DNA of 64,000 nucleotides. Origin: Bagarius yarrelli. Lineage: Eukaryota; Chordata; Actinopteri; Siluriformes; Sisoridae. The notes under the pieces were generated by a model that had not been told where the DNA came from, did no database searches, and was given only the letters and a program-made list of their open reading frames with translations. The translations under genes were made by a program, and so were the position numbers. Each line of letters opens with the position of its first letter. The first letter of the stretch is position 1. Below, piece by piece: positions 1 through 11,150 of this stretch. Where the stretch lies: assembly GCA_005784505.1 (NCBI GenBank), contig VCAZ01000201.1, forward strand, positions 1 through 64,000. Direction: 5' to 3'.

Positions 1-905
1 AAAAAAGTTGGTTTTTACCCAGAATTTAAAAAATAATAACAATTTTAGAGCTGTAACACCTACAGTCATACAGCATCATACAGTGTTGTACAGCGATCAT
101 ACAGCGATCATACAGTGTTCGTACAGCGATCATACAGTGATCATACTATGACAGCGACATACAGTGTTCTTACAGCGATTATACAGGCAATCATACAGTG
201 ATCATCCATGATCTTAGTGATCATACAGTGTTCGTACAGTGATCATACAGTGTTCGTACAGTATTACCACTGTCTACAGTGATCATACGTGTCATACAGT
301 GATCATAGTGTTTCTACATGCTATTCAGTGTGATTTTCATACAGGGTGATAATACAGTGTGATATACAGTTGATCATACAGGTGATCATACAGTGATCAT
401 ACAGTGTGATCATACAGTGATCATAACAGTGTTCATGCAGTGTTATACAGTGTTGAGCAACGTGTTCGTACTGTGTTCATACAGTGTTCATCAGTGTTCA
501 TACCGTGAGAATTACAGCACATCATACAGTGATCATACGTTGAATATACAGTAATCATACAGTGATCATCCAGTAATCATCCGTCTACTACAGTGTTGAC
601 AGCGAGTATACAGTGACATACAGTGATCATACCATGATCGTAGTGATCATCCATGATCTCACGTGTTCGTGACAGTGGTGAGTACAGTGATCAACAGCGA
701 GCTACAGTGACTTACAGATAATCATACACAGTGATCTACACCGTTCAGACCATGTTCCATACCGTGTTATACAGTGTCATTCGGTTAGTACCGTGTTCGT
801 TACCGTGTTCGTTACAGTGATCATAACAGTGATCATACCATGATTTACAGTGCATCATACAGGGTTAGAACCAGCGATACTACAGTGTTCATAAAGGGAT
901 CTTAC
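1..905. repeat. 11-bp satellite, degenerate
   Basis: From about position 50 to 900 the sequence is built from 11-bp words of the form CAGTGATCATA and CAGTGTTCGTA, with the palindrome TGATCA in many units. Units vary by frequent one- and two-base insertions and deletions. No open frame of note crosses it. It is either a decayed minisatellite or an array read with many indel errors. The first 50 bases are A-rich and show nothing else. Confidence 0.85.
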
Positions 906-1066
906 AGAATATTTCAGTCGAGTTACAGTACAAATGGACTCGACTACAAAGTTATTATTATACCACTGACAAGGGACCATCATATGAAGAACTGAGCAAA
1001 TCATTCAACACACGTCCAAAACTAGAACATGACCTAGTACAGGAAGGAAACTCCGGGATTAGACTT
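903..1066 (+). repeat. Copy A of a ~160-bp duplicated segment
   Basis: This stretch is nearly the same as 52135-52308, in the same orientation. Both contain TCAGTCGAGTTACAGTACAA and both end in a block reading GGAAACTCCGGGATT followed by AGACTT. Copy A lacks about ten single bases found in copy B. Similarity stops where copy A meets the satellite on its left and the GIMAP-like region on its right. It may be a dispersed repeat, a local duplication or an assembly artefact. Confidence 0.8.
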
Positions 1067-1193
1067 GGTAAGGGGTGTGATGTTAAAGTGCTCAGTTTAT
1101 CTGTAATTGTGAATTCTTTTTTCTTTTATTTAGAGAAGAATTTGATCGTAAAAATGAAAAATAAATTGGGATCAGTCTGATGGAGAAGAATGG

Positions 1194-2422
1194 TCTGGAA
1201 AGGCTCATCTGGAAACACAATAATGGGCCAAAAGTTTTCACGCTGATAAGGTACAGAGACCAATGAGAGCTCCGGGGTCATTGAGGGTAGATATGTGACT
1301 GTGGGGACCACAGGTTGGGATCCGAAAGTTCCCCAGTTGTACCACTTAGAACCCAAAGGAATATACACTCGGATCGGTGGACTTCTGACTATCTATTTCC
1401 AAAACAAAAGTGGAACCAAAAGTTGCACAAAGGATGTCGAAAGCTCTGAACTTTTCAACGATGACATCTGGAAACACACCATGCTTCTGTTCACCAGGGC
1501 TGACCTTCTGGATATCTCAGGATTTGAGAAATACATCAAAGGCAGCGGGCAGCCCTTTCAAAGGCTGATGGAAAAGTGCGACACCGATCATGTGCTCAAC
1601 AACCGCGAAAAGAATGATCGTGAGCAAATCAGGGAGCTGCTGGAAAAGATTGAGCAGATTGTCCAAGAGAACCATGGTCGTCCTTTGCAGTTGAACCCGA
1701 TGAACAGAAATAACAGAGCTGAGATGGATACACTGAGACTCCACGAGCAGTTTAAGAAAAGTTATTCCAAGATGGAGAAGCATCATTAGGAGAAGCACGT
1801 TATGTTGAAGGATTTCATGTTCAAATCACTGAGACCAGAAGAAAACATTCTACCAAAAAGTGAGACCAAACTTCCAGTTTGTGACTGTTCCTCAGAGAAC
1901 CCTGCTGAAACAAACAGACAGGCTAACATTGATGGAGGTACAGAAACGAAAGATAGAAATCAGAATCCAATGAATCCTTATACAGAGTTGGAGCAGCCAA
2001 ACATGGATAGAATTGGAAATGATGATGATGATGATGATGATGAAGAGAAAGAACCAACAAAACATTTACAGGATTCAACATTGCAGTTAAACACTCTTGC
2101 AATCATCGACACCCACTGCGTTTATAACACTGTCTCCAGTCATGAGCACAGTGAGTAAACGCTAATTCATGTTTATTATCATGTCTGATGTTCTTTGTTT
2201 AGATTTGTTTATTAGTTCTATGTTGCTTCAATTTATTTTTTAAAAACTTCCTGGTTTTTCTTTGCAGCTGCTTGGATTCAGATTTCCATCTGCTGGAGAA
2301 AACTCGAACCATTGTGGCAGACAGTTCGGATCTCTTTCACCGTGTACTGTGATGATATTACTCAACTGTTTGTCTTGCTCTTATACCTGTTCGTGATATA
2401 TTTATATTGTAATAAAGTCTAG
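1194..2422 (+). pseudogene. GIMAP/AIG1-type GTPase gene, disrupted, with C-terminal membrane tail
   Basis: GIMAPs are immune-associated GTPases that sit on intracellular membranes. Family signs seen: KGSSGNTIMGQKF at 1203, which resembles the end of a P-loop and the following helix; RYVTV followed by a G3-like stretch near 1290 in which the usual DTPG is not intact; and the best block, WKHTMLLFTRADLLD from about 1471, followed by a conserved-looking EKCDTDHVLNN segment and ELLEKIEQIVQENHGRP near 1640-1685. After the P-loop-like piece the frame hits TGA. A TAG at 1787-1789 interrupts the main frame, which otherwise continues in the same phase to an acidic segment (a run of Asp near 2020-2042). 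A donor GTGAGT at 2151 and acceptor TTTGCAG ending at 2267 join in frame to an exon ending in the hydrophobic segment LFVLLLYLFVIYLYC and a TAG at 2420-2422. AATAAA overlaps the stop. Much of the middle of the G domain is not recognisable, so I call it a remnant. A functional allele spoiled by read errors is possible. Confidence 0.7.
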
Positions 2423-2537
2423 AAGTACCCAAAGGAACAGGTGATGAGACCATGAAACGTCCGTCCATGGGTTTGTTGAACGTCAGGAAGTCCAGAAAAT
2501 CTCTCACTCACTGCTCTCTAATAACTGGACTAAGAGT

Positions 2538-5500
2538 TTGGATGAAGGAGTCGTTAAATGCAGCAAAACAGAGAATGACAAGAAAGAAATCCTACAACTT
2601 GGGGGAGCAAAAAGGGTAGAAAAGGAGTTGAAGCAATGTGGAGATCAGGTGCCACCAGAACACCTGCAGAAAGGTGAAGAAAAAAATGAAGCAAATGAAA
2701 AAAAGAATCCTCAACAAAATAAAAAAGGCAATGATGAACCGTTAATCCAACACATTTACCGAGGTGAAGAGGTCAAAGATGAAGAGCTTCCCCAACATGG
2801 TCAAAAGGTGAAGAAGGCAATAAGAGCTCTCCAAATGGTCAGGGAAAAGGCATAAAGAGCTTCCCCAACATGGTCAGAAAGGTGAAGAAGGCAATAAAGA
2901 GCTTCTCCAACATGGCAAAGGGAAGAAGGCAATGCCGCTTCCAACATGGTCGAAAGGGAGAAGCAAGAAGACTTCTCAACATGTCAGAAGTGGAAGATAA
3001 TGAAGAGCTTCTCCAACATGGTCAGAAAGGTGAAGAAGATAATGAAGACTTTCTCCAACATGGTCAGAAAAGTGAGGAAGATAATGAAGACTTCTCCAAC
3101 ATGGTCAGAAAAGTGAGGAAGATAATGAAGAGCTTCTCCAACATGGTCAGAAAGGTGAAGAAGATCGTGAAGAGCTACTCCAACATGTCAAAAGTGAGGA
3201 AGATTATGAAGACTTCTCCAACATGGTCAGAAAAGAAAGAATGAAACGAGACCATAATGAAGAGTTTCTCCAACATGGTCAGAAAAGTGAGGAAGATAAT
3301 GAAGACTTTCTCCAACATGGCCAGAAAAGTGAGGAAGATAATGAAGACTTTCTCCAACATGGTCAGAAAGGAGCAGAAGATAATAATGAGCTGCTCCAAC
3401 ATGTTTACCAAGGAGATAAAGATGCCAAAAGAACCCACCGCATTCAGAAAGGCAAAGATAAGGACATCCATAAACATGATAAAGCTGTTAAAGAACTACC
3501 CCATCAGGGCCAAGAGCTACCTCAAAACTTTGACCAAGTTAACAAAGATAAGCAATCTCAACAAACCAAAGCCACTAATAAAGAGATGCCCAATCAGAGG
3601 AAGAGAGATGATATCAAAGAGATACCCCGATACGGCTGCTATGAGGATGATGAACATGGACTCCAACAGAGAAGGAGGGTTGGTGATGATCATATTCTCC
3701 AATGTAGCATAAAGAAGAATGAAGAACTGATGCTGCAAAATCACAAAGAAGATTATGAAGTGATGGACCAACAGAGAAACACTAATAAAAGTGAAGAGAT
3801 GTACAAACTTATGGGAAAGAATGAAGACAGATCCCGAAACAGCTTTATTTATAGGGACGGGGGATGGGGACAGTCCTGGAGATGTGAACAACAGTGCAGG
3901 TAAGTAGAGTTTTTTTAATCTAAATATACTGAAAAAATCTATATAACTGATATAGCTAAGTGTAGCTAAGGTTTCCATGGCAACCAGGTTAATTCTTCTA
4001 AAACAGACAAATGCAATAACATCAACCTTTATATAAAGCCTGAACTGGCAGAACCCTAGATAACTGCACACACACACACACACATATACACACAAATAAG
4101 AACCACACCAGTCGTGAGAGAAAACTGATTTCTAAAATCTAAACGAAAGATTGACCAATAACCAGTTTTAGTTTTTAATTTTTCCCCTGATATTTAAGCC
4201 TTTTTCCATTATTTTGTTGACAGATTGATAGCGTTAGTCTATATATTTCATCATTTACTGCGTTCATGTCTTTTTCCAAATGTTTTAGTTGTTTTTAATA
4301 TGTAACAATATGATTCTAGTGGGGCAGCATGGTGACTTAGTGGTTAGCACGTTTGCCCTACAGCTAGAAGGCCCGGGTTCGATTCCCAGGCAGGAGCGGG
4401 GAGTTTGTATGTTCTCCCTGCGTTTGTGTGGGTTTACTCCGGGTTCTCTGGTTTCCTCCCACAGCCCAAACACATGTATGTTAGATTGATTGGTGATTCT
4501 AAATTGCCCATACGAGTGAGTGTGTGTGTGTGGCCCTGTGATGGACTGGTGACCTGTCCAGGGTGTCCCCCTCCTGCCGTTTCACCCTTTCAGAGACAGC
4601 TGGGATAGACTCCAGCAGATCCCTGTGACCCCGAATTAGGGCTTAGCAATATTTTTAAGTGGCTTGAACAGATTATCTACATTTAAATTTTTTCAGGAAA
4701 AATATGTGCATCACACTACAATACAATAATTGCAGACCTTTCAAAACCAAATTAAACTCATCTGCCGAGGTTCCACTGAGGTTGTTTTCTCTTCTGACAG
4801 AAATTATGTCACTTTTCATTTTTTTCATTATATAAATAAGCTGAAAAAAGTAAAGCAGAAATCATTAAATCTTTAACCGCTAACGGTTTTCCAGAATTCC
4901 AAAAAACTGACAACACATTGCATAAAAGAGGAGCGGAATTTGGGGGAACCAGAACATTCGTGAGAAGTCAGGGTACGAATTTGCTCTTTAAACTCTTTAT
5001 CACAAGATGTCTTTAAAAAAAAACACCTCTATTATTGCTAAATAATAACACAGCTTTTCCCCTTTACTAAGAATATTCATAACAAACAATCTATATTTGT
5101 TCCTCAGATGCTGGAGATAAGAACATAAGACAACATGGAGGTATCAGGAGAACCCGTAGCCTGATACAAGTAATTCATTTTAAACGGGAGAATGGTAAAG
5201 CAATTTTTTTTTTAATTTTAGTCTACATTTATAATATGTCTCTTTTGTCTCTGTCCACCTTTATCACCTTTATTGTTCCTTATAACACAGAGGAATTCTA
5301 AACAGGTGCCAATTCATGCAGCTGATTCTTTTCTAACAACACTTGCTAATTCAAAACTACCACTTGTCCATGTCCCAACTTCCATATACCTCGGAACCTG
5401 TCACAGACCGCACGGCTTCTGTGGACAACCTCTAATCTTAAAGGCCAATGCCAGAAACCAATAAATGATCTGTACATTAGTGTAATTCATGCAGTGGTGA

Positions 5501-7088
5501 CACTTGAGACGGGCGTCTGAAAAAAAAGGGAAGAAAACTGTCCAAAAAGAGCAGACATAGAGGCAGTGTGTCAGGTCTGCAAAACGAAAGGAAGCGAAAG
5601 GTCAGGATAATAAAAAAGTGGGCTGCTAATGAGTGCAGATTTCACCTGTTGGTACGGCTTTATCAAATAGACCACTAGGTCATATGCGCCCTATTAATGA
5701 GATTATATCAGTGGGCTGGCAACATTAAAGCATTCAGCAAAAACCTACAACAATAGGAACTACAGAATTTGGGGAGACGCCTGCCCATGGCCCAGGTGGA
5801 GGCCCAGATATCATGTCCATATTCTATGTGACATTACCTTATGATATTTATGTAGGCAGCAACATAGAAACATGTGGACAAAAGAATCAGTTCAGAAACC
5901 CTGTTGGGGCCCCAAACAACCCAAAAAAAGGGGTCAGAAAGTAACAGAATCCAAATAGAGTGAAGAAGGCTGTTGATTACTAGATATTAGATATCCAGGT
6001 GATCCGCCACTATTTCTTGGATAACTCTATTTACATTTCAAATATTTATCAGACGCTCTTATCCAGATCAAGACTTGTTGGGACATTAAAGGTTGTTCTG
6101 TGAGAGACAGATGATAATAAAGAGAGTGATTGGTTATTTTGGAAAGCAAAGAGAAGTGATTCCGGTCTGTAGTTGTTTGGGAATCCTGGGGTGAGAATAT
6201 TTGGGGTAAAGGTGACGATTTTGCCACAGCCAGTGTTAAATCTTTTCATCATCAGTTTTGTCATTGGGTCTGTGATCAGTTTTGACTCTGAATTGAGTCT
6301 TACATTTACATTTTTTTGCATCTGTCAGAAACATACTCCTACCCAGAGTACTTAAAAGATTGTTGGTGCTGTAGTGACCTACAGTTGTTGTTAGCAGTCG
6401 AACACCTTAACCACCTCACCACCACTTTCCCAACCAATTGTCTAAACAAAATCTGACGTCCCTTCCGTTCTGCAAACTAGACTTACCAGGCTGGACAAAT
6501 CTTCATGGAACACCTTGATACGCATAAAGTATTAAGAAATGCCCCAAGCTCATCCCAACAATCTAATTTTCTTTCTAAACTTTTACTTTATAATAAAGAG
6601 CCAAGTTTTCCCCTTTCTGTAGGAATATACGTAACACACAATTTATTTGTTCTTTAGGTGCTGGAGAAGAGAATACAAGACAACATGGAGGCATTTGGAA
6701 AATGAGGAGAGCCAAGAGCCTAGAACGATTTTATGTGTTTAACAGTGAGTTATGTTAGTCAAGTATGTAAGTCATTTTTGTATTCCTTTTACACCCGTAT
6801 AGCACTTTACTGCACTTAGACCCTTTACATACACTGAATAACCCTACTTCTCAGGACCTACCAAAGGTAAAGGTGTCCCCTTTCTCCAGGGTTAGAGGAG
6901 ATTAAGGTGGTAAACCCACCAGGACCTGTTTTCATTTGCTTACGTAAACTTATCCCAGAAATACCATACGACCTCTACGGGTCTTTGCAACATGTTGAGT
7001 AATTTTGAGCTCGAGGTGTTTAGCAAAACGATCGATTTTATCTCCTGGTGCAGATTCCATTGATATTCTTGCACATGATGCCATGTAA
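2538..7088 (+). CDS. Unrecognised polar repeat protein, four exons, frame broken in places
   Basis: I do not recognise this protein. Proposed exons: 2538-3899, 5108-5194, 6658-6744 and 7054-7088, with donors GTAAGT, GTAAAG and GTGAGT and acceptors CTCAG, TTTAG and TGCAG. From about 2780 to 3410 the long exon is a 42-bp tandem repeat coding for units like NEELLQHGQKGEED, more than ten copies, very rich in Glu, Gln, Lys and Asp. Several spacings are 38, 41 or 52 bp, so the repeat frame shifts. The two middle exons are both exactly 87 bp, phase 1 at both ends, and begin alike (DAGDKNIRQHGG and GAGEENTRQHGG). The shared QHG motif suggests they belong with the repeat exon. The last exon ends NSIDILAHDAM then TAA at 7086-7088. 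A G-run near 3857-3863 seems one base too long: without it the frame continues acidic into the donor. No signal peptide or membrane segment is seen. The start at 2538 is only the first ATG of the frame. Confidence 0.5.
2780..3410 (+). repeat. 42-bp coding tandem repeat (14-residue unit)
   Basis: Successive CTCCAACATG landmarks lie at 3011, 3053, 3094, 3136, 3178, 3216, 3268, 3310, 3352 and 3394. The 42-bp step is therefore the rule, with three odd steps of 41, 38 and 52 bp. The consensus unit encodes QHGQKGEEDNEELL. More diverged units extend back to about 2780. The array lies inside the long exon of the unrecognised gene. Confidence 0.85.
3900..5107 (+). other. Intron of the repeat-protein gene
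   Basis: This stretch starts with GTAAGT and ends with TTCCTCAG. It contains a short (CA)n tract at 4069-4091 and a V-SINE-like element at 4321-4645. I see no other coding signal in it. Confidence 0.5.
4321..4645 (+). mobile_element. tRNA-derived SINE, V-SINE-like
   Basis: The head has a Pol III A box-like stretch (CTTAGTGGTTAGCACG) and B box-like GGGTTCGATTCCC. The body carries landmarks common to V-SINE-type elements of fishes: GTTCTCCCTGCG, GGTTTCCTCCCACAG, GATGGACTGGTGACC and a final CCCTGTGACCC. It is inserted in the first intron of the repeat-protein gene. The family name is from memory of these landmarks, not from a search. Confidence 0.75.
5195..6657 (+). other. Intron between the two duplicated 87-bp exons
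   Basis: This stretch is bounded by GTAAAG and TTCTTTAG. It includes a short piece near 6029-6075 that resembles the tail of the tRNA-derived SINE found elsewhere in the window. The remainder is unique-looking AT-rich sequence with no exon I can support. Confidence 0.45.
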
Positions 7089-7330
7089 GTTTTTGTTACA
7101 GTGGGAATTTATATTTTCTCATTAGGAACATACTAAATTTTATGCTTACTGAGAAAAAGTATCTTTCCAACCCCACCACCACCACCACCACCTTTACAGT
7201 AAGTGTAATGGCCCAATCTAATAGCTGAAGGGCACAAGGGCCCTTTAGGGAACACCCAGCAGATTCATCAGTAGGGTGTGAATAAGGTGTACATACTCGA
7301 TTCTGGGACACAGAAGGGGCAGGGATGACA

Positions 7331-7500
7331 GAGTGGTAGCTTAGTGGGTAAGTGTTGGGCCTGCTGACCAGACGATTGTGGGTTTAATTCCCAGTATCTT
7401 CAAGTTGCAACTGCTGGGCCCCTAAACAAGGCCCTTAATCCTCACCTGCTAGGTTATATAAATAAGATAAACTTAAGATGCTCTGACAAATGCCAGAAAA
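7331..7500 (+). mobile_element. tRNA-derived SINE, forward copy
   Basis: It reads GTAGCTTAGTGGGTAAGTG (A box-like), then GTGGGTTTAATTCCC (B box-like), the shared core CTGGGCCCCTAAACAAGGCC, and a tail resembling GATGCTCTGACAAATGCCAG. The same family recurs at least fifteen times in this window in both orientations. Confidence 0.75.
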
Positions 7501-7664
7501 AGAGACAAAATGTGTGGGACCAAGTGGCCATTAAATGGTCCTCTGTCAGAGGTTGGGCCAAAAGTTGGATCTTCTCTTACCGTAGTGGCAGCAGACAAAA
7601 CAGCAGACAGACCAGCCACTCAGTCAGACCAGTCTTTCACTGTCACAGCTGCCTGAGTAGGTCC

Positions 7665-7858
7665 ACACGTTTTTATTGCTCATCCTTTTGGCAGATGAAT
7701 TTATCCACAGTGACTTACATTTATCTTATTTTTTATTCATCTGAGTAGTTAAGGGCCCTGCTCAGGGGCCCAACAGTGGCATTTCTGTGCTGCCAGGAAT
7801 TGAACCCATGATCTTCCGATCAGCAGTCCAGCACCTTAACTACTAGGGTTCCACTTCC
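7665..7858 (-). mobile_element. tRNA-derived SINE, reverse copy
   Basis: On the plus strand it reads GTGACTTACATTTATC, then GGGCCCTGCTCAGGGGCCCA and GGAATTGAACCC, the mirror of the SINE core and B box. It ends in the complement of the head. Confidence 0.75.
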
Positions 7859-8976
7859 CAGTCATTGTTTAACTTACAGATAAGGGACTTAACAATCCTT
7901 GGAGGTAATGAGGACCTTATTCTGGCCTGTCCTTCTCAAGTCCCTGGTTTTGGCACCAGTGTAACATCCTTTAATTTTCCGTCTCTCAAGGTGTTTGACT
8001 CTCTATTTACCACCTCTTCTTCTGTTCACTGAAATACGATTCATCTGTTAGAGATCCTTATATTCTACCCAATTTAACCCTCGATTCACATATGTGTCGG
8101 ATTGTTTTATTTGTGTTTATTTTACTTTCCTGCATTGTGTATTGGATATTTGTAGCATTATATTAGTCATGTATAAAAGTCATCAGTGTGTTCCTTCTAC
8201 ACCTGTGTACTGAATTTTACTGCGCTAACACTCTTTACTTACACCCAATAAATCTGCAGAATAACGATATCAGTCTTTAAAAACATTTAATCAACGATCA
8301 GTGGCGCGTCAGAACATTTTAATGGAGGAGACCACAACAAATCAAATAAAAATTATCATCATAATAAAAAGGGGGCTGCATTGTATTTTCTTTTACACCA
8401 CGAACTATGATGAATTTAAATTCAAAGCAGTGCAAAATCATACTAAGGGTGGCCACAGGGGGGCGCTCATGTTAACATTACAGATGGAGACCAGAAACAA
8501 GTTTACTTAAGAAGACAACAGTATAGAAGCAGTTAAATTAATAATGATGCATTTATTGAAAGATTTTAAGCCACAAAATGTCGAATAGAGTTTTTAAAAA
8601 AAGCACTGAATTTTAAGTAAATAAACTGGAAAAAACTAACAAAGAAATAGAATAAGGACAGAAATTATAGAACAAATACTGAGAAGACAGAAAGCCAGAA
8701 TATAAAATCCCCACTTTATTTTAATTTCAGTCAATAAACTTGTTTTCATATTGAATCAATACAAAACGTAACTTTATTGAACTCCATTAACACAAAATAC
8801 AACTTACACTGCAGACTTTTATTCTAAAATAATGCACTTTAAACCATATAAACTTTTATTATTACTGTGTTTTACATGATCAGGATATAAATATTACATT
8901 AAAAGCGATACACGAAAGCAAAAAGTGTAAATATATTTATGTAAAATTAATTGTTGCAGTAAATGCGTCCTCTTTT

Positions 8977-9026
8977 TTATAGCGGAACTTTGACTGCATT
9001 CTCAATCCCGTCTTCATCAGTTTGAG
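8977..9026 (-). other. Possible orphan terminal coding exon
   Basis: On the minus strand a good acceptor (CATTTCTTTTACAG) is followed by a frame reading QTDEDGIENAVKVPL and TAA at 8977-8979. TTTATT near 8774 on the plus strand gives a minus-strand AATAAA about 200 bases further on. It looks like a last exon with an acidic C-terminus. I found no upstream exon between 9027 and 12531 to join it to, and I do not recognise the peptide. Confidence 0.25.
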
Positions 9027-9244
9027 CTGTAAAAGAAATGTAAATAATCATTACTTCATATTTTAATGTTTATTTTAGCCGTTAACAACCAAACTACGTC
9101 TGAAATGATCATAAACACTTTTTTAAAGGTGTTTTTTTTTAATATTTATGAATGACAGTGATGTCACACATTAACTGCCCAGTCCCACACTTTAACCCTT
9201 CAGCTACCACTTTCCAAATGTTCCATATTGTTATCAGTTAAATG

Positions 9245-9555
9245 TAAATGTCTTTATTTTGTCACATAAACTTTTTTACAGCGCAGTGAAATTCTTTTTT
9301 CGTATATCCCATCTTAGTAGGTTGGGGGTCAGAATGCAGGGTCAGCTATGATACAGCGCCCCTGGAGCAGGAAGGGTTAAGGGTCTTGCTCAAGGACCCA
9401 ACAGTGGTTGGCTTGCCGGTGGTGGGGCTTTAGATCAACAGCTGCTGGTGGTGATCTGTAGATCAACATCTAGCAGTGGTGGGACTCAAACCCAGGTCTT
9501 TGTGGTCTCCAGCTCAGCAACTCAGCACCTTAACCATTTGAGCCACCACTGCCCT
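9245..9555 (-). mobile_element. tRNA-derived SINE, second family, reverse copy
   Basis: The body differs from the commoner SINE: it includes TTTGTCACATAAAC, CAGTGAAATTC, GTCAGCTATGATACAGCGCC and CTGGAGCAGG before the shared CTCAAGGACCCAACAGTGG. It then has a duplicated block with ACTCAAACCCAGG (reversed B box). A close relative lies at 47585-47830, and a tail fragment at 16030-16152. Confidence 0.7.
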
Positions 9556-9934
9556 AATTGGTGGCTCAAATGAGTTATTTGACGAGACCACAGGTTCACA
9601 GACAGAATTACATTAATGAGACAACAAATAAACAATCACTGAAACAAACTATTGCCAAGCAACCGCCTCAAAAGCCAACGCCCTGTCGCCCTCTGGTGGT
9701 CTGGCTGAGTAAATGCCCCAGGTATCCATGAAACTCCACGAAGGGTCCCACGGACACCTCTTGAACTTATTTACTAAAAACATATCTCACTGTGCACCTG
9801 TACGATTGTTTATGCACCCAAAACACACATTCCATTTAACACTCATTTACATAAAACCTGTAATAAAAAGAAAAACTAAATCATGACGTTGGTAGTCACC
9901 TTAACCATAAGCCACCACTTCCCCAAAACTTTGC

Positions 9935-10113
9935 TTACATTTACAGAATTTGGCAGACACCCTTATACAAAGCGGCTTAATTTTATCTCGTATACAACTG
10001 AGCAATTAGGTGCCTTGCTAAGGGGCCCACGGTGGAGGCTTGGTGGTCCTGGGAATAGAACCCCCTGCTTTCTGGTATCAGTCTAACACCTTAACCACTA
10101 AGCCACCACTTCC
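9935..10113 (-). mobile_element. tRNA-derived SINE, reverse copy
   Basis: It begins TTACATTTACAGAATTTGGC, passes through TACAACTGAGCAATTAGG and GGGAATAGAACCC, and ends CCTTAACCACTAAGCCACCA. This is the full-length reverse complement layout of the window's main SINE family. Confidence 0.75.
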
Positions 10114-10904
10114 CATGATGTTGTCGATGCACCAGTGCAAGCCACTTTCTATTTCTTGGCCGTGGTTGAGGCAGGTGACATGCAGTCCTGATATAGACAT
10201 CCTGTAGTGTATTTTATATACGACTTCAAGGTATACAAACAGTTTGTCATGATATTTAGGTGTCACACGGCCTCTTCAGCCACAAAGCACTCTGCTGCCC
10301 AGGGACAATTAGTGCTGGAAGGGAGTGAGACAGACCCGAGTGCTGCATCAAAACTACCACAGCAAATTCTTTGTGGGACTGGTACTGGAAAGAAGGTGTA
10401 AGGGGGGGTGGAGTTGGGGTGGAGCAGGCACTGCTTTATTTGGTGACTTTGCCCCACCACAGTATAAGCAGAAGCCCCCACAGCAGCACTGGTTTGAGAT
10501 CTGCAGTACAAAGTTCTCTGATTAAAGAACGGGCTGCTCTGCAACAGATACAAGGAGAGTCGAGAATCAGGTTCTCTGGCATCAGAATCGGCGGCAATCT
10601 GGCAGCCACACCTGGTGACATCATCAGGACAATTTAAAATTACATTTCTGGCATTTCAGCTTTAATCTTCTTTTTAAAGCTAGGGTTATGCTAGGGTATG
10701 GAGGTATATGGATGCGATAAACGAGGACATGAAGTTAGTGTGTGTGAGTGAAGAGGATGTAGAATAGGGTTAGGTGGAGACAGATGATTCGCTGTGGAGA
10801 CCCCTAAAAGGAAACAGCTAAAAGAAGAACAAGAAGACTGAGTCAACTGCTGAATCTGAAGGTGGTGAGGACTTCTGTCACGATGCAGACTCCATCTATC
10901 CATC

Positions 10905-11150
10905 GGTTGTCTGCAACCACTTATTCCTAATCAGGGTCACGGGGGGATCTGCTGGAGTTTATCCCAGCTGTCATTGGGTGAAAGTTAGGGGTCGCCCTGG
11001 ACAGGTCACCAGTCCAACCCAGTGCCACATACAGACAAACAACCACACACACACTCACTCCTATGGACAATTTAGAACCCCCTGCAGGGGAATCGAACCT
11101 GTAACCTTCTTACTGTGAGCGAACATTGCTAACCAATCCACCGAGTCAAT
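10905..11150 (-). mobile_element. V-SINE-like element, reverse copy
   Basis: The complement matches the element at 4321-4645: GGTCACGGGGGGATC, TATCCCAGCTGTCATTGGG and TGGACAGGTCACCAGTCC are the mirrored landmarks. It ends in GGGGAATCGAACCTG, a reversed B box. Confidence 0.7.

Larger units (their letters stand above)
7089..8976. other. Gene-free stretch with SINE copies
   Basis: Downstream of the repeat-protein stop there are two tRNA-SINE copies (7331-7500 and 7665-7858), a (CCA)n tract near 7172-7192, and AT-rich sequence. AATAAA at 8246 could end the upstream transcript. Short frames here show no family resemblance. Confidence 0.5.

Noticed and set aside
1126..1368. 80-codon minus-strand frame
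   Set aside because: It is a shadow on the opposite strand of the GIMAP-like region, with no homology of its own.
10263..10637. Overlapping 60-96-codon frames on both strands
   Set aside because: Mutual shadows in one GC-richer stretch. No start context, splice pattern or family resemblance, so no gene is called.
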